From contig NC_081412.1 in assembly GCF_030272615.1 (NCBI RefSeq), positions 546,476,202-546,540,201 on the forward strand: DNA of 64,000 nucleotides, read 5' to 3'. The DNA is from Cryptomeria japonica. Lineage: Eukaryota; Streptophyta; Pinopsida; Cupressales; Cupressaceae. The notes under the pieces were generated by a model that had not been told where the DNA came from, did no database searches, and saw only the letters and a list, made by a program, of their open reading frames with translations. Shown here one piece after another: positions 11,626 to 23,960 of this stretch; the first letter of the stretch is position 1, and the number at the start of each line of letters is the position of its first letter. The position numbers and the translations under genes are program-made.

Positions 11626-12179
11626 GTGGTATTGTTATGTAATTTACATATCAAGGTTGTGTCTACATTATCAGATAGTGGTGTATGTGTGAACAAGTGA
11701 TTCATCCTTCAACATTATGATTGAGCAAAGATTAGTGGTGCAGAGCAGACAATTGATCTTAATCAAAATTGTCATCAGGCATTTGGAGATGCTATTATTA
11801 CAGTTCATTCCTTCTGGATTATAGTCTGAATCTTATTGCAAGTCAGTGAGACTTCCCTAAGGGTTGTAGCCTTCCGAGTCATTATATTTTGAGTAGTAAT
11901 CTCTAGGAAGTGTTCTTGAATGCATGTGCATTCCCCATTGTAATATTTACACATACTACTACAAAGTACTATCATCTTATTGTGGGCAGGTTCCCACTAT
12001 GGTTTTTTCCTTAACCAGGTTTTCCATGTCAAAATATTGGTGTTGTGTGTTGTGATATCAAATTTCTTATCTTTGTTATTGATGCAGTTTATTAGATTTG
12101 TATTTGTGGTTAAGTTTGTTGATCCAGTGAAAACTGATTCACCCCCCCTCTTAGTTTTCCTTCATTGTTGTTGCCAGCA
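11626..12179 (+). repeat. 5' LTR remnant of copia A
   Basis: This matches 40990-41549 of the 3' LTR along its whole length and ends TTGCCAGCA against TTGCCAACA. Similarity stops at 11626, which corresponds to the base right after TATAAATAG in the intact LTR, so the U3 region and TATA box are missing. The join to unrelated sequence is abrupt. Confidence 0.85.
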
Positions 12180-12181
12180 AT

Positions 12182-12193
12182 TGGTATCAGAGC
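12182..12193 (+). other. Primer-binding site of copia A
   Basis: The sequence TGGTATCAGAGC, complementary to the 3' end of plant initiator methionine tRNA, lies two bases after the LTR end. This is the standard site for plant copia elements. Confidence 0.95.
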
Positions 12194-12235
12194 TAGATCC
12201 TCCAAAAGAAGCTTAACCACTTGAGGAGATCTGGG

Positions 12236-13246
12236 ATGGCAACTGGAACTAGACGTGTTATCTTTAAGGAGAGTCTAATATTTGATGGAAGTAACTATGT
12301 ATATGGAAGAACTGGACGGAAGTGCACTTGAGATATCTTGGAGAATATTACTCGAAGATTACAAAGAATGTCTATTCTGCTTCTCCAAATAGACCGGTTA
12401 CTATTGATGAGATCAAGGAAGTTGAACAAAACATTAGAGTGACATAAGAATTGATGAGTTCCCTGATTGATTCAAAGATGACAAATGTAATGGGAATTCA
12501 TATCGCACATGAGATTTGAGAGAATCTTGAGACTCTATATGAAGGAGATAAACAAGTGAAAGTTGTAGAGTTTGAAAGGAAGATATGAGATGTTGAAGAT
12601 GGGAGAAGATGAGAATATAACTACCTTTATGGCTAAGGTGAATGATCTTGTCCTAGGTATCAGATGTGCTGGTGGAACCCTTAAAGAAGATGAAATTATT
12701 GCTAAGGTGCTAAGATCTTTGTCTCCTACTTATAAACATAAGGTGGCTTCTATTGATGAGATTTAGAGTGTGACAACAGTGAAAAGAGATATGTTGGTTG
12801 GAAAGATTACTGCATTTGAGTTGAGCAAATTTGGTGAATCACATGGTAAGTTTGAGATGACATTTAGAGCATTTGTATCTGAAAAGTAGAAGTATGATCC
12901 TGAAGAATGCAGGATATCCAAATATGAAAGAGAAAGGAAAGAGATGGAAGAGCAAGAAAAAAAATTGGATGAGCTTGAATCATTGATTACCCAAAGATTT
13001 CCTAAAGGAGCTGATAAGTATGATGGAAAATTTCGTTTGAAATGTTTCTCTTGCAATAAGGTAGGACATTTTGCTTCTAGGTGCCTAGAGAGAATGGCTA
13101 AGTAGGATAGGCATGATAAATTTGATAAGCATGATAAAAATGATAGATATGAGAAGCATGAGAAGCCTTACAAATCTAACCGGAAGTGTAATAATCCAAA
13201 GAACTGTTATTATGTTACTGATGAATAATCAGAAGGAGATGCTGTT
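12236..13246 (+). pseudogene. gag of copia A
   Basis: The ATG at 12236 opens a copia gag (ATGTRRVIFKESLIFDGSNY). A frameshift lies near 12300 and stops occur at several points, for example TAA in place of CAA near 12448. The central part, with KVLRSLSPTYKHKVASIDEI, reads from 12572. A CCHC zinc knuckle (CFSCNKVGHFASRC, about 13048-13089) keeps all four ligands. The protein would coat the RNA and form the virus-like particle. It continues in frame into the protease. Confidence 0.85.
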
Positions 13247-14436
13247 GTGTTTGTTGCCATTAAAGAAGATGGACCGATACTTGTTGATTTCACTAGCTAC
13301 ACTATTGAGGAGAAAGCTTTGGCTGCTAAAGTTGAAGAAAAAAATGAATGGGTGATTGACAGTGGTTGTTCACATCATATGACTGGTGATAAAAGCAAAT
13401 TTGTGAGTATGGAAAGGTATGATGAAGGAATAGTGATATTTGGAGATGACAAAGCCTATGTGATCCATGGTAGAGGTTCTATTTCCTTTGATGGTAAGCA
13501 TAATACTAATGATGTTTTGTATGTTGAAGGTTTGAAGCATAATATTTTGAGTGTTGGATAGATGGTTGACAAAGGTTTTGATTTATGGTAAATACAAGAT
13601 CCTAAATTCCTTTGGTATAGAGATTAGATATGGAACTAAGATTGAAAGGTAACATTTTTCATTTGAATGCTGGTGAAAAAAATTGCTTGATTGCTCAAAT
13701 TTAAGAAATTTGGTTGTGGCATAGGATAATGTGTCATGTTAACTTTGATTCAATGATTAAGATCAATTCTACACAAGCTGTTAGAGATTTGCCTAAGATT
13801 GTTAAGCCTGCTAATCCGGTTTGTAAGGAATGTCAATTGGGTAAACAAACAACAATTTCTTTCAAGAGAAAACAATATACATTTGATGAATTGCTAGATC
13901 TTATGCATACTGACCTATGTGGACCTAAAAATGGTAGAACTATGTAGGGAGATAGACATTTTATGTTGCTAATTGATGATTATTCCAAGATGACGTGGGT
14001 TGTCATTTTGAAGGAGAAATATGAAGCATTAGATAAATTCAAGATATTCAAAGTAAAGGTTGAGACTGAGTCAGAATTGAAGGTGAAATGTCTAAGATCT
14101 GACATAGGAGGTGAATTTTGTTCTGGTGAGTTTGATTCATTCTATGAGAAGCATGGGATTAGAAGACAATTATCTACTCCTATAACCCCTCAGTAGAATG
14201 GAGTTGTTGAAAGGAAGATCAAGACTATCTTGGATGTTGCAAGGACTATGCTTATTGAAGGGAATGTTTTGAAGATCTATTGGAGAGAAGCTATTAGCAC
14301 TGTTGTTTACACATTCAACCAAGTTAATATTAAAGGTGATACCAGTAAGACTCCTTATGAGATATGGTTTGGTCATGTTCCTACTGTGAGATATTTTAGA
14401 ATATTTAGTAGTTAATGTTATGTCAAGAGAGATGAC
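13247..14436 (+). pseudogene. Protease and integrase N-terminal half of copia A
   Basis: The aspartic protease signature is WVIDSGCSHHMTG near 13350. A frameshift near 13600 follows. The integrase then begins with an HHCC module (LWHRIMCHVNFD and CKECQLGKQ) and the catalytic core: the first Asp in MHTDLCGP, the second in LLIDDYS, and the Glu in GVVERK. Two in-frame TAG stops replace CAG (near 13945 and 14194). The reading is cut after KRDD by the LTR of element B and resumes with NIGKF at 37945, so these two parts were one integrase. Confidence 0.9.
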
Positions 14437-15657
14437 TGTAGTGTCATAAAATTGTGACCCTAGAAATTTTTGACTAGATTAGGGTCCTCACGCATGCAAA
14501 TTCAAATCCTCTAACTTGATCGGAGGCTGAAGATTGCCCAGCTTGCGGAAATAACTTCTTCCTTGGCCTCTACATTACCCCATCCGCACTCTTCCCTAGA
14601 GAAAAGGGTAGGATAGAGGTGTGGAACCACTATCCCCCCTTGGACAGGGGTGTGACACCCTTGTCCTCCTAGGACAGGGTAGTGGTGCCTCTGTCCCTAC
14701 CCTATTTTGGGCCAGAACCCTTCCTAGGGTTGCATTGTTGGTTGTGCATCGACCCGTGATGAAATTCAAATCCACCAACATGTATTTAAGGGCCATTTGT
14801 CCTCTCATTTGCAAAAAAGGTGGAAATTTGATGAGTTTGATAGGTCTCAGTTGGAGATATTCAAGTTGCATAAGCGATCAAGCATTCTTTTCCAGCATTG
14901 AGCATTCTCAAGTCTCCCTTCAAGGCTAGGTGTTGCATTCAAGTCAAGGATTCAACCAAAGAAGAGGAGGTTGATTTCAAAATTCAATTCCACACAAGAA
15001 TTTGTATCAACATTGCTATTACAACCTCCCTTGAGGTGATTTACAATTCAGTCTTTCATACATCCACTTGCAGGTACTTTCTTTCATTACTTGGTTAATT
15101 CCAAAATTAGGGTTTGACCTAAAGGTAAACCCCCAATCCCAACCCATTTTCCTCTCTTTTTTGTGTGTAGGTTGTAGGTGCGTAGCTATACTTTTGGATT
15201 TGGGCTTCATTTGCAAAGGCGGAAAAACCCTTTTTGTTTCACAAATTTTTCGGAGGACTGTGTACATTCCCACCATGCTCTGGACAACTTTTCCTCAAAT
15301 TCGCAGGGTGACTTCGTCTCGACATTTTATTGCTAGATCTAGATGCACAACTTCATCCCATATTCCGATCTCAGGTTATAATCAGTTCTTTGTCACATTT
15401 GCACTACATAATTCAATCAATTTCCTTTCCAAATCAAACAAGAAAGAGGGGATCAACTTAGCATTCACAATTCATTCAGAATTCAATCTACCATCTTTGT
15501 GTGGAGAGGTTGAATCAATTGAATTATCCTCTCCTTTTTCTAATGTAACATGATGAAAAGTGCTTAAATGGTAATCAATAGCGAAACTCTCATCTCTCTT
15601 TGAGGGAAAGGGTAGTTTCCTTCTTGATCTATCATTCACCATTTTTCCACCATTACA
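14437..15657 (+). repeat. 5' LTR of gypsy B (1,221 bp)
   Basis: It aligns along its length with 36692-37939. It contains a C/G-rich minisatellite near 14628-14705 (cycles of ttggacaggg and tcctcctagg), a TATA-like gtatttaagg near 14780, and ORFs that have no meaning beyond the LTR. It lies immediately after the target-site duplication. Confidence 0.92.
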
Positions 15658-16766
15658 TTTTGGTGAGCCCAACATCTTGCATGCTTTCCTTTGAACAACA
15701 TTGCATATTTTTCATTTACAAATTTCAACTTTCTCCAAACTTAGTGGTTAATTCATTAAAAACCCTAGTTTTTAAAATTAAAATTGAACTTGTGATTTGC
15801 AAAAAGTTGCTTGTGGTTATCTCAGATCTAAAAATTGTTTTGATTGTCAAATTGAATTTCCTCATTGTCTTGTTCAATTTACAAATAAAATTTTCAAAAT
15901 TAAGAGGTTACTTGTTAAAACCCAAAAATCATCTTGAACTTGTGCAAAAATTGGATTTCCATTTAATTTTCAAATTTTTGATTGTTTTCAGATTTGTCTT
16001 CAATCCTACGATTCAAATTTTCAATTTCCCCCCTTTTTCCCAAAATTCAAATTTCAAAAGTGGTTAGGTCATCAAACCCTAAATTTTAAAATTAATTGGA
16101 TTTTGTGTGAATTTAAAATTAATTTCATTTACATTCAGATTTCTAAACATTTTTCAAGGTGTCCCTATCCATTAGGTTTGACCATTTTCAAAATTGTAAT
16201 TCAATTCCTCTTTTTTTCAAAACCCCAATAGGGTCCTATTTTCACATTTGCGCCTTCATTTCGCCCATCCACAAATCATAAAACATGCCAATTTTTTGGG
16301 GTTAGCTTTAAAATCATCATAATACCCATCCCTAAAAATTTTGAAAAAAGTTGGTCAAACCATGTGCGTTCCTGTCACGGTCCTCGGTTTTTTTCCCTAA
16401 AATTTGGGAGACTGTTATGACTATATTTAATAGCCTAAATCCAAAAGATTGGCTGATTTTATTAATTTTTGATCCCTATAGAATTGGAAATACCTTCAAA
16501 ATTCAACATTTCACATTTCAAGAAAAATTTTAAAATTAAGAGGTTAATTATAGTCTACCCTAATTTTAAAAATTATGATTTTAAGATTAAGTGGTATTCC
16601 CTTAGCCCTAATTTTAAAATTCCAATTTCCTTTCATTTTTGGAAATTGTGTCATCCCCTTCCTCCAACAAACTTCAAATTGTGTAACCATTATTTCCTTC
16701 CATTTTGCATTACCCAATTTTGTAAGCTTTTTTTCACAATTCAAAATTCAAATTTCCCTCTAGTGC
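15658..16766 (+). other. Leader of gypsy B, with putative primer-binding site
   Basis: Directly after the LTR come three T residues and then TGGTGAGCCCAACATCTT, in the position of a primer-binding site; I cannot name the tRNA. About 1.1 kb of AT-rich, non-coding sequence follows, full of ttcaaaatt-type words, up to the gag ATG at 16767. Confidence 0.5.
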
Positions 16767-18656
16767 ATGAGTTTTAGTACTATTAGTCCTACCTATCCTA
16801 TCCTTGTTAGACGAAGCATTAGAATTAAGGCTTCCCAAAGTTTAATTACCGAGGAGATGGAGCTTAATTTGGGTGACTTCTTTAATAAGGATCATGTTAA
16901 TTCTTCCCATCCTAATCATGTGCCTATTCACCCCATTGATGGATCCCATGATGAAGAAGAAGCTTTGACTAGTGTTTCTTCAGATCAACTTTCTACATTG
17001 GACAATCAGTTTGATAGCTTTCAACAATGGATGTCCCAAGAATACCCTAATAGTGAAGCTCTTCCATTAATTGAAGGTCTTAAATGCATGCTTCAAAGTG
17101 ATAAGAATGAAATTGATATATTGTGTGGCATTGCACATATTGTTTATTTTAATGTCATGCCTATCAAGAGTTGTTCTGAAACCCTAGGTTACTCACAACC
17201 TTCAACACAAGTCAATTCTTCTATTCCTTTGACTAATCCTATGACTAGTATTTCTACTTTCACATCTAACATCATGGCCACTTCAACTCAAAATGTCATT
17301 CATATAACCGTGGGTCATGGGGGCAATGCCTCTTCTTCATTTAATCCTCCATTGTTACCTATGTCTTCCATGAATATTCCTATTATTCCTCAACCAATTA
17401 GTGTGACACAAGGAGGAATTCCTTCAACAATTTTGTTCCTCCTTTAAGTGTCCCTTTTCCTACCCAATCATCACCCATGTTTACTTATCATAATGTCCCA
17501 CCACCTTATTCTCAGTCCATGCCTTCTTTCAATAATATAACACCACCTTCCCAATCACCTATGTCTAATATCAAATCTTCTACCGAAATGACAATGAACA
17601 ATCTTGCTCAAATTGTGTCTTCCTTATAACAACAATTTGCTTCTATGAGTCAATCCAAGTTTAGTGTGCCCACCTTTGATGTTGCAAGCCCACTTTCTCT
17701 TGACATTGTTAAAGCCATGCCACCTAAACATGTGGAGATCCCTCGATTGGAACTCTATAATGAAAAAGGTGATCCTCTTACGCAAGTCAAAACATTTCAA
17801 ACCTTGTGTATTGATTTTTCTTATTATCGATGATTGCTTGCAAAATTGTTTACAAGAACACTAAGAGATAAGTCTTTACAATGGTATTGCTCTTTGCCTT
17901 CTTATTCCATCACTTCTTTTCAACAACTAGCAAATGCTTTCATCCAACAATTTCAAAACAATATTGGTCCTAAAATCACTTTGACTGATTTAATGCATTG
18001 TAAACAAGGTGTTAAAGAAAAAGAGTTTGATTTCATTGGTAGATATAAACATTTGTTTGCTCAAATTTCTTTTCATATATTTGATAATGATATTCAAATA
18101 ATTTTAATTTCTGATTTACAAAAAGATATCAAGGAAAAGCTTCTTTTGTCTGAGAGTACTTCCTTTTGGTAGTTGTGCGCAACACTCCACAATTATCAAC
18201 TGGTTGTGAGTCAAATGGAGCAATCCACTCCTATGGCTCTGAGTGATAAGGGGGAGAGTGTACAAAAACCATTTATGAAGTTCAAACCAACAAAAAATTT
18301 CATCAAGTTCAATGATCCAATCAACAACAACCATGTGAATGCTACAACAGGTGTGCCTTCTATTTCTAAACTTTTCTGAAGAGAAAGACAATTTACTCCT
18401 TTGAATGAATCTTTACATAGTATTATGTCTCAATTGTTGCACAAAAATGTTATCAAACTTCCTCCTATAAAAAAATTGATCCTTCCAAACTTGTGTCCCC
18501 TTATTTTGATAACAATTCCTTTTGCCAATTTCATCGTCAACCTGGTCATGATATTGAGAAATGTTTTTTATTGAAAAATAAGGTTCAAGACTTGATTGAT
18601 AATAATACTATATCTGTGGCGGGTGTGAATGATAAAGGGAATAAATTAGTTGTTCT
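16767..18656 (+). pseudogene. gag of gypsy B
   Basis: The ATG at 16767 starts a Ser/Pro/Asn-rich N-terminus; a frameshift lies near 17425. The capsid-type domain follows (PRLELYNEKGDP, LQWYCSLPSYSITSFQQLANAF, KQGVKEKEFDFIGRY; about 17720-18150), then a linker and a CX2HX4HX4C finger (CQFHRQPGHDIEKC) near 18530. Stops at 17831 (TGA) and 18170 (TAG) and TAA near 17628 fit C-to-T decay; a further frameshift lies near 18475. The finger type is common in Tat-like plant gypsy elements. The frame runs up to the solo LTR insertion. Confidence 0.85.
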
Positions 18657-19909
18657 TGTAGACACTTAAAAATAATTATTTTTAATTCCTCACATAATTA
18701 ATTAATTAATTATGTTAATTCAAATTCTCCTCAATATTAATTAAATATAATTGATATTGTCACTATAGTATGTGACTGATTTATTTAATAAATTAATCGC
18801 TTTCTTTATTCTTCTAAAAATTGAATTCTCACAAATCTCCCTCTTAGCTAATTAATTTTAATTAATTAGTTAACCCACATGATTCCTACAAACCATCTTC
18901 TTAATTAATCATTAACCTAATAAAGTTTTCTAGAAACTTCCTAAACTCACTTAACCTCATTCTTCTAATTTTTAATTCCCTCCACTCATTCTCTCTCCTA
19001 GTCAAATCCTCCTACAAATCCTAATCCCACCTAACATTTCCTCTAATCCCCCTCCTAATGAGTTGCTAATGGCTAATCATCATGATTAGCCACGAAGTCA
19101 ACTCCTTGTCCCTTCCATCCAACCACTAGATTTTAATGCTCTTTTCCTAGGTGAATGTGATCTTTTCAAAATCTCACAATCCTCTAGACATCTCCTCTCC
19201 CAAGGAATTTTTAATTCCTTCTTATTCCTCCAATCCCCATGATTATACCTTTTTGGAGAATTTTAAATTCTAAGGAATGTCACATCCCTTGCTCCTCTCA
19301 AGGCACATTGGGAGGTCTTCCCAATGCACTTTGCTCTTCTCAAGGTACCTTGGGAAGTCTTCCCAATGTACCTTGAGGAGTGTGGAGGCAATAAATTCCT
19401 TTAAGGCATATCTCTTGGTCTCCACACCCTCTCTTGGGCTTTGTGGGAGCTCACAAGCAATCCTAGCCCTTCATCTTGAATCCATCCTAGCCATCCATAT
19501 TTTCTCTCCTCTTCCTATAAATTGAGGATGCCATCCCTTCATTTTTCATCTCCAAGTTCAGTAATCTTATGCTGCCCTTTTGAGCCTAGGAAAATCATTT
19601 TAGTATCCTTATCATGTTCAAATCATATCTCATCCACACTTGATCATCTCATTTCCATCCTCCTCCAAGATCCATCTCATTTGTACACAACATTGGAGAG
19701 CCATTCACATCAAGAAAGCAAGAGGAGCACATCAAGTGGAGCATCATCCAAGGGTGCCTTCACTTCATCAAGCTCCATCTGAAGGAGAAGGTATAAGGTT
19801 TGTGAGGTATATGCATTCTTATTCTTATTTTAAGCATTTCAAATTGTGTCTTTCAATTTCGTATGATTATATGTTTGATTTGTATGCTTATTAACTAATC
19901 CACCTCACA
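18657..19909 (+). mobile_element. Solo LTR C of another gypsy family (1,253 bp)
   Basis: It starts TGTAGACACTTAAAAATAATT and ends CACCTCACA and interrupts element B between gag and protease. Flanks are gttct (18652-18656) and ggtct (19910-19914), an imperfect 5-bp duplication. A TATA box (tataaatt, about 19516) fits plus orientation. No internal region or second LTR is present, so it probably arose by LTR-LTR recombination. Confidence 0.7.
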
Positions 19910-19914
19910 GGTCT

Positions 19915-20205
19915 TTTTCCCCTCTTCAGTTCTTCCTAATAAAAATCTTAAGACTTTCACTGATCCCTTGCCATCTCATACCTCTAACATTATTGAGATT
20001 GTGCCTAATTTTGTCTCTTCTAAAGAATTCACCTCTATGGCTCCAAACTTGGTTAATATGATAGAAACACAAGATTTTCCTAAGGATTCTTGTATTAAAT
20101 TTGACCCTAGTGAGACCATTAGAGCACCCGATGGCCATTTATACATAGTTGCAAAGGTTAAGTATATTCCTTGTCGTGGTGCCTTGATTGATCCCTCTTG
20201 CATGG
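19915..20205 (+). pseudogene. Protease region of gypsy B, first part
   Basis: After the solo LTR the B frame resumes and gives FDPSETIRAPDGHLYIVAKV and CRGALIDPSCMV (to about 20205). ALIDPSCMV takes the place of the D-T/S-G protease motif; Pro stands where Ser or Thr-Gly is expected, so catalysis is doubtful. Element D enters inside the codons for CMV, and the frame continues at 34602. Confidence 0.75.
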
Positions 20206-20515
20206 TGATGCAGAGATTTTTGGACTAGATCCAAATTACCTAGTTGTCTTTGTTTCTCTCACCAACCGTCTAACTCATCAAGCCCATCCAATGGTACTTG
20301 GTAAGGGTTATGTTAGTTAGACCTTCAAGGCCTAATCCACTTTGTCTTTCCTTTAAGGTATAGCCACTGATCTTTAACAATAAACACTTCCTATTGAGGA
20401 TTCCACCTCAATACCTAGCCCCACTTCCAAGTGCTCCAACAACCTCTGCAAGGATCTTAACTCTCAAACTTGTTCCATGAGGTTAACATGAATTGACATA
20501 GTGTCTTCTAATGGT
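20206..20515 (-). repeat. 3' LTR of chromovirus D, distal part
   Basis: The first 310 bp match 32981-33297 of the 5' LTR. The match breaks at the ATGGT target-site duplication of copia E (20511-20515) and resumes at 27805. Confidence 0.9.
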
Positions 20516-21938
20516 TGATGGTATGATGAAAGAATACGTATCAGGTAGAATATTGAGAGGGGGGGTGAATCAGTATATTGAAAAAATTATGCAAAGTTCC
20601 CAAACTCAAACTTAGTCAAACAAAGTAAACATATCTCAGTTAAGACCAATATTCATAAGAATGCTTGACATCAACCGGTTTAACTATTATGACAACTTTA
20701 ACAGTAAACAATTTCAATCTTGTAAACATCAACAATGCTTAATCATAACTCAACATATTCATCTCTCAATGCTTCTACATAACATGCCTTATAAAAAATT
20801 AACCACATCAACAAATAAGATCACAACCACAAAAGCATTCACCACTTGACATAAATGTTTATACATGGAAAACCCAAATAGGTAAAAACCATGGTGAGAT
20901 GAGACTCATAAGGATAGCTATTTGAACTCTTCTGAAGTTTTCCATGTTAGGAGCCAAGCCTATTAAATCTTTACAATAAGTCCTGTTAAGAACTAATTCT
21001 ACTTAGGAATCACCCTGTTAAGGGATTTACAAATATGTCTTGATTAAAAGCACAATACGCTGTTAGGAGTAACCTCGATGGAGGATTTAAAAATCCAAGC
21101 TAATGGACCACCCTGTTAGAGGATTTAATGAGTAACCAAGCTTGTTAGAGGTTACCCGGTTAAGGGATTTTACTTCTATTGTAATTGTTAGAAAACAACA
21201 AGTTTTCTTGACCTGTCTGAGTAGCACTACATTTGCTTGATCAGATCCTTCTATGCTTCAATCTGCCTTCACTCAAAGTGCAGATCCATTCATTGGCAGG
21301 ACAACTACACACTCAACAGGTTTTCCACCAATCTTGCCAACCACCTTTACAACAAATTCATCAACCTTAATTAGGAATCAATTACGTCGGTAACATAGCA
21401 AAAACCTAATTCTCATCATCGAGATTACAAACAAGCCAGTTCAATCTTGACCATTAGAAATCATGACAATCTCTTCACATTCTTCAAGAAAATTCCAACC
21501 GCTCCATGATCACCGCTCCATTGGACTTTGTAACTCATCACACACTGTGTATTAGATGCAATCCACTTTTTTCTCCTTCCCTAGACAATAACAAACATGC
21601 CAAAACAATTTGAACATAGCCTCATTCAATGATCACACATGTCTCCATCATTACCACTTATCAAATAATAAACCAACAAACTTGATCAGTTAGGGTTTAA
21701 CGGCTGACAGGGTTTACTGGTTGCATTGCATAGAAAGGTTTAACCCTTTACACCTTTACACTGGTTAAACTCACAAAATTTACATTAAGGTTTACAACAT
21801 CTTCCACAAAGCTCTTCTTACTGGTTACTAGCCAATATAAAAAATAACAATATCAATAATAACATGAATACCATTACCAGTTCAATTGACATCAATGATA
21901 ACATATCATTAATGCAATCTGTATGAAAAATACCAACA
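20516..21938 (-). repeat. 3' LTR of copia E (1,423 bp)
   Basis: Matches 26366-27799 throughout. On the minus strand it follows the polypurine tract and starts TGTTGGTATT. It holds repeated gttaagg / gttagagg words (about 20990-21170) that make a degenerate short repeat. Confidence 0.93.
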
Positions 21939-21955
21939 ATCTCCCCCTTTGGCAT
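21939..21955 (-). other. Polypurine tract of copia E
   Basis: On the minus strand AATGCCAAAGGGGGAGAT lies directly before the 3' LTR, the usual plus-strand priming site of plant copia elements. The stretch from here to 22292 is the untranslated 3' part of the element and holds no gene. Confidence 0.9.
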
Positions 21956-22292
21956 TGATGGTAATACAAATATCAACACCTCAGATTGGTGAATAGGAAT
22001 CCTGGTTTACATTACCAAGTATTCACCTTGCTTTGTCTATCTTCAGCATGTTGTTGGTTCAACTAATCAGACATATAATTCTTCTCCTCAATCACATAAT
22101 TCTTCTCCCCCTTTGACAACAATGCCAAAATGAAAGTAAAACATGTAATTCAGCTCTCACTATGACGTTGATGCTCCCCCTTTAGAATACATCCACTTCT
22201 TCATCAATCCATGTAAAATTATACAAATAATTCAGGGACCGACGCAATCAATATCATGCTCAGCTAACTTCATGAAGAAGGACAACCCCCAA

Positions 22293-23810
22293 TTAAATTC
22301 TAAGATACTCAAAAGTGGTCTTAGGTAGAGGTTTGGTAAAAATATCTGCAAGCTGCTCCTTGGTAGAAACATGCTCCAAGATAACATCTTTACTTTGAAC
22401 TTTTTCCCTCAAGAAGTGATATTTCAATTTAATGTGCTTAGTCCTTGTTTGCAAAACGAGATTTCTAGAAATGTTTATTGCACTTGTATTATCACACAAA
22501 ATCTTTATTGGTTCTAATATTTTCATCTTCAAACCTTCCAAAATGTGCCTCATCCACATAGCTTGCCTGCAATTCATATAAGATTCTACATACTCATCTT
22601 CAGCAATAGATTGTGAAGTGCAACTGTGCTTTTTGCTACTTCGAGAGACTAGCCTTCCTCCTAGAAAGAATGCTCCACTGGTAGTACTCTTCCGGTCATC
22701 AATATTTCCTACCCAATTAGCATCTGTGTATGCTTTCAAGTCAAAATTTCCACCATATGGATACCATAACCCATAGTCAATAGTACCTTTCAGATATCTA
22801 AAAGTTATCTTGGTTGCCATCAAATGTGCCTCATTTGGATTCTTCTAAAATCTAGGAAGAATACCAACTACATGGGCAATATCTGGTCAACTGTTAACAA
22901 CATAGTGTAATTTTCCAATCATTGACCTGTATTCCTTTTCATTTACAGACTTAGATGCATCTTCCTTGGACAATTTAAAAGCTATAACCATTGGGGTTCC
23001 AACTGGTTTACAGTCACTCATACCGAAATTCTTCAAAGCCTCTTTCACATACTTAGATTGAGTAAGGAAAATACCATTCTTCATCTGTTGTATTTGTAAG
23101 CCTATGAATTTTTTTATTTCCCCTACTAATGACATCTCAAATTCATTCTTCATTTCATTTGCAAAATAGTTACTCATGTCATCATTACCTCCAAATATAA
23201 TGTCATCTACAAATACTTCACTGACCAGTATATCATCTCCTTCAGACTTGAGATAAATGTTGTTGTCATCACTAGTTCTAGTAAAGCCTATCTTCATCAG
23301 ATGAGTATGAAGTCATTCATACCATGCTCTGCATGCCTGCTTTAATCCATACAAGGCTTTATGCAATTTGCATACCATGTCTTCCTTATCTGTCAATGCA
23401 TAACCATCAGGCTTCTCTATATAAACCTCTTCTTCTAGTATTCCATTAAAGAATGCAGACTTAACATCCATCTGGTATACCTTGAACTTCTTATGAGCTA
23501 CAAATGCAAGCAATGTTTTGACACCTTCTAGTCTTGCTACTGGTGCAAAAGTTTCTCCATAATCCTCTCCTTCTTGTGCATAACCTTTGCATACTAATCT
23601 TTCCTTATTGCAAATTACAACACCACCTCCATTTAACTTATTTCTGAACACGCATTTAGTACCTATAACATTCTTGTTTGTCGGTCGGGATACCAAGGTC
23701 CAAGTGTTCTTCTTCACAATTTGATCCAACTCCTCCTGCATAGCTTTCACCCAATGATAATCACCAAATGCCTCCTTAGAACTTCTAGGTTGAAAGGTGG
23801 AGATCATGAA
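22293..23810 (-). pseudogene. Reverse transcriptase and RNase H of copia E
   Basis: In minus-strand order: the RT start (EALGDYHWVKAMQEELDQI-like, KNTWTLV), GYAQEGEDYGETFAPVARLE, QMDVKSAFFNG (first catalytic Asp), LYGLKQACRAWYE, FVDDIIFGG (the YVDD-type box), and SKYVKEALKNFGM. Then come the RNase H motifs YTDANWVGN and ADIFTKPLP. Stops separate the pieces at about 23810, 23312, 22886 and 22824, without a frameshift. The enzyme would copy the element RNA into DNA in the cytoplasmic particle; here it cannot be made. Confidence 0.93.
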
Positions 23811-23960
23811 AGAGTTATCTTATTCTCCTTCTAGTTAGTACACCGACATCCTTATCCCCAATTATCTGTTTAGGATTGTGATTTAGTCTCACATACCTTG
23901 GATATTATGATCATTTTCTTTAGGTTCATCTTCTTCATTATCATCTTCCTTTGAATTTAT

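Noticed and set aside
14596-15675. ORFs in both directions of up to 161 codons
   Set aside because: They lie in the LTR of gypsy B and are not kept in the other LTR copy.
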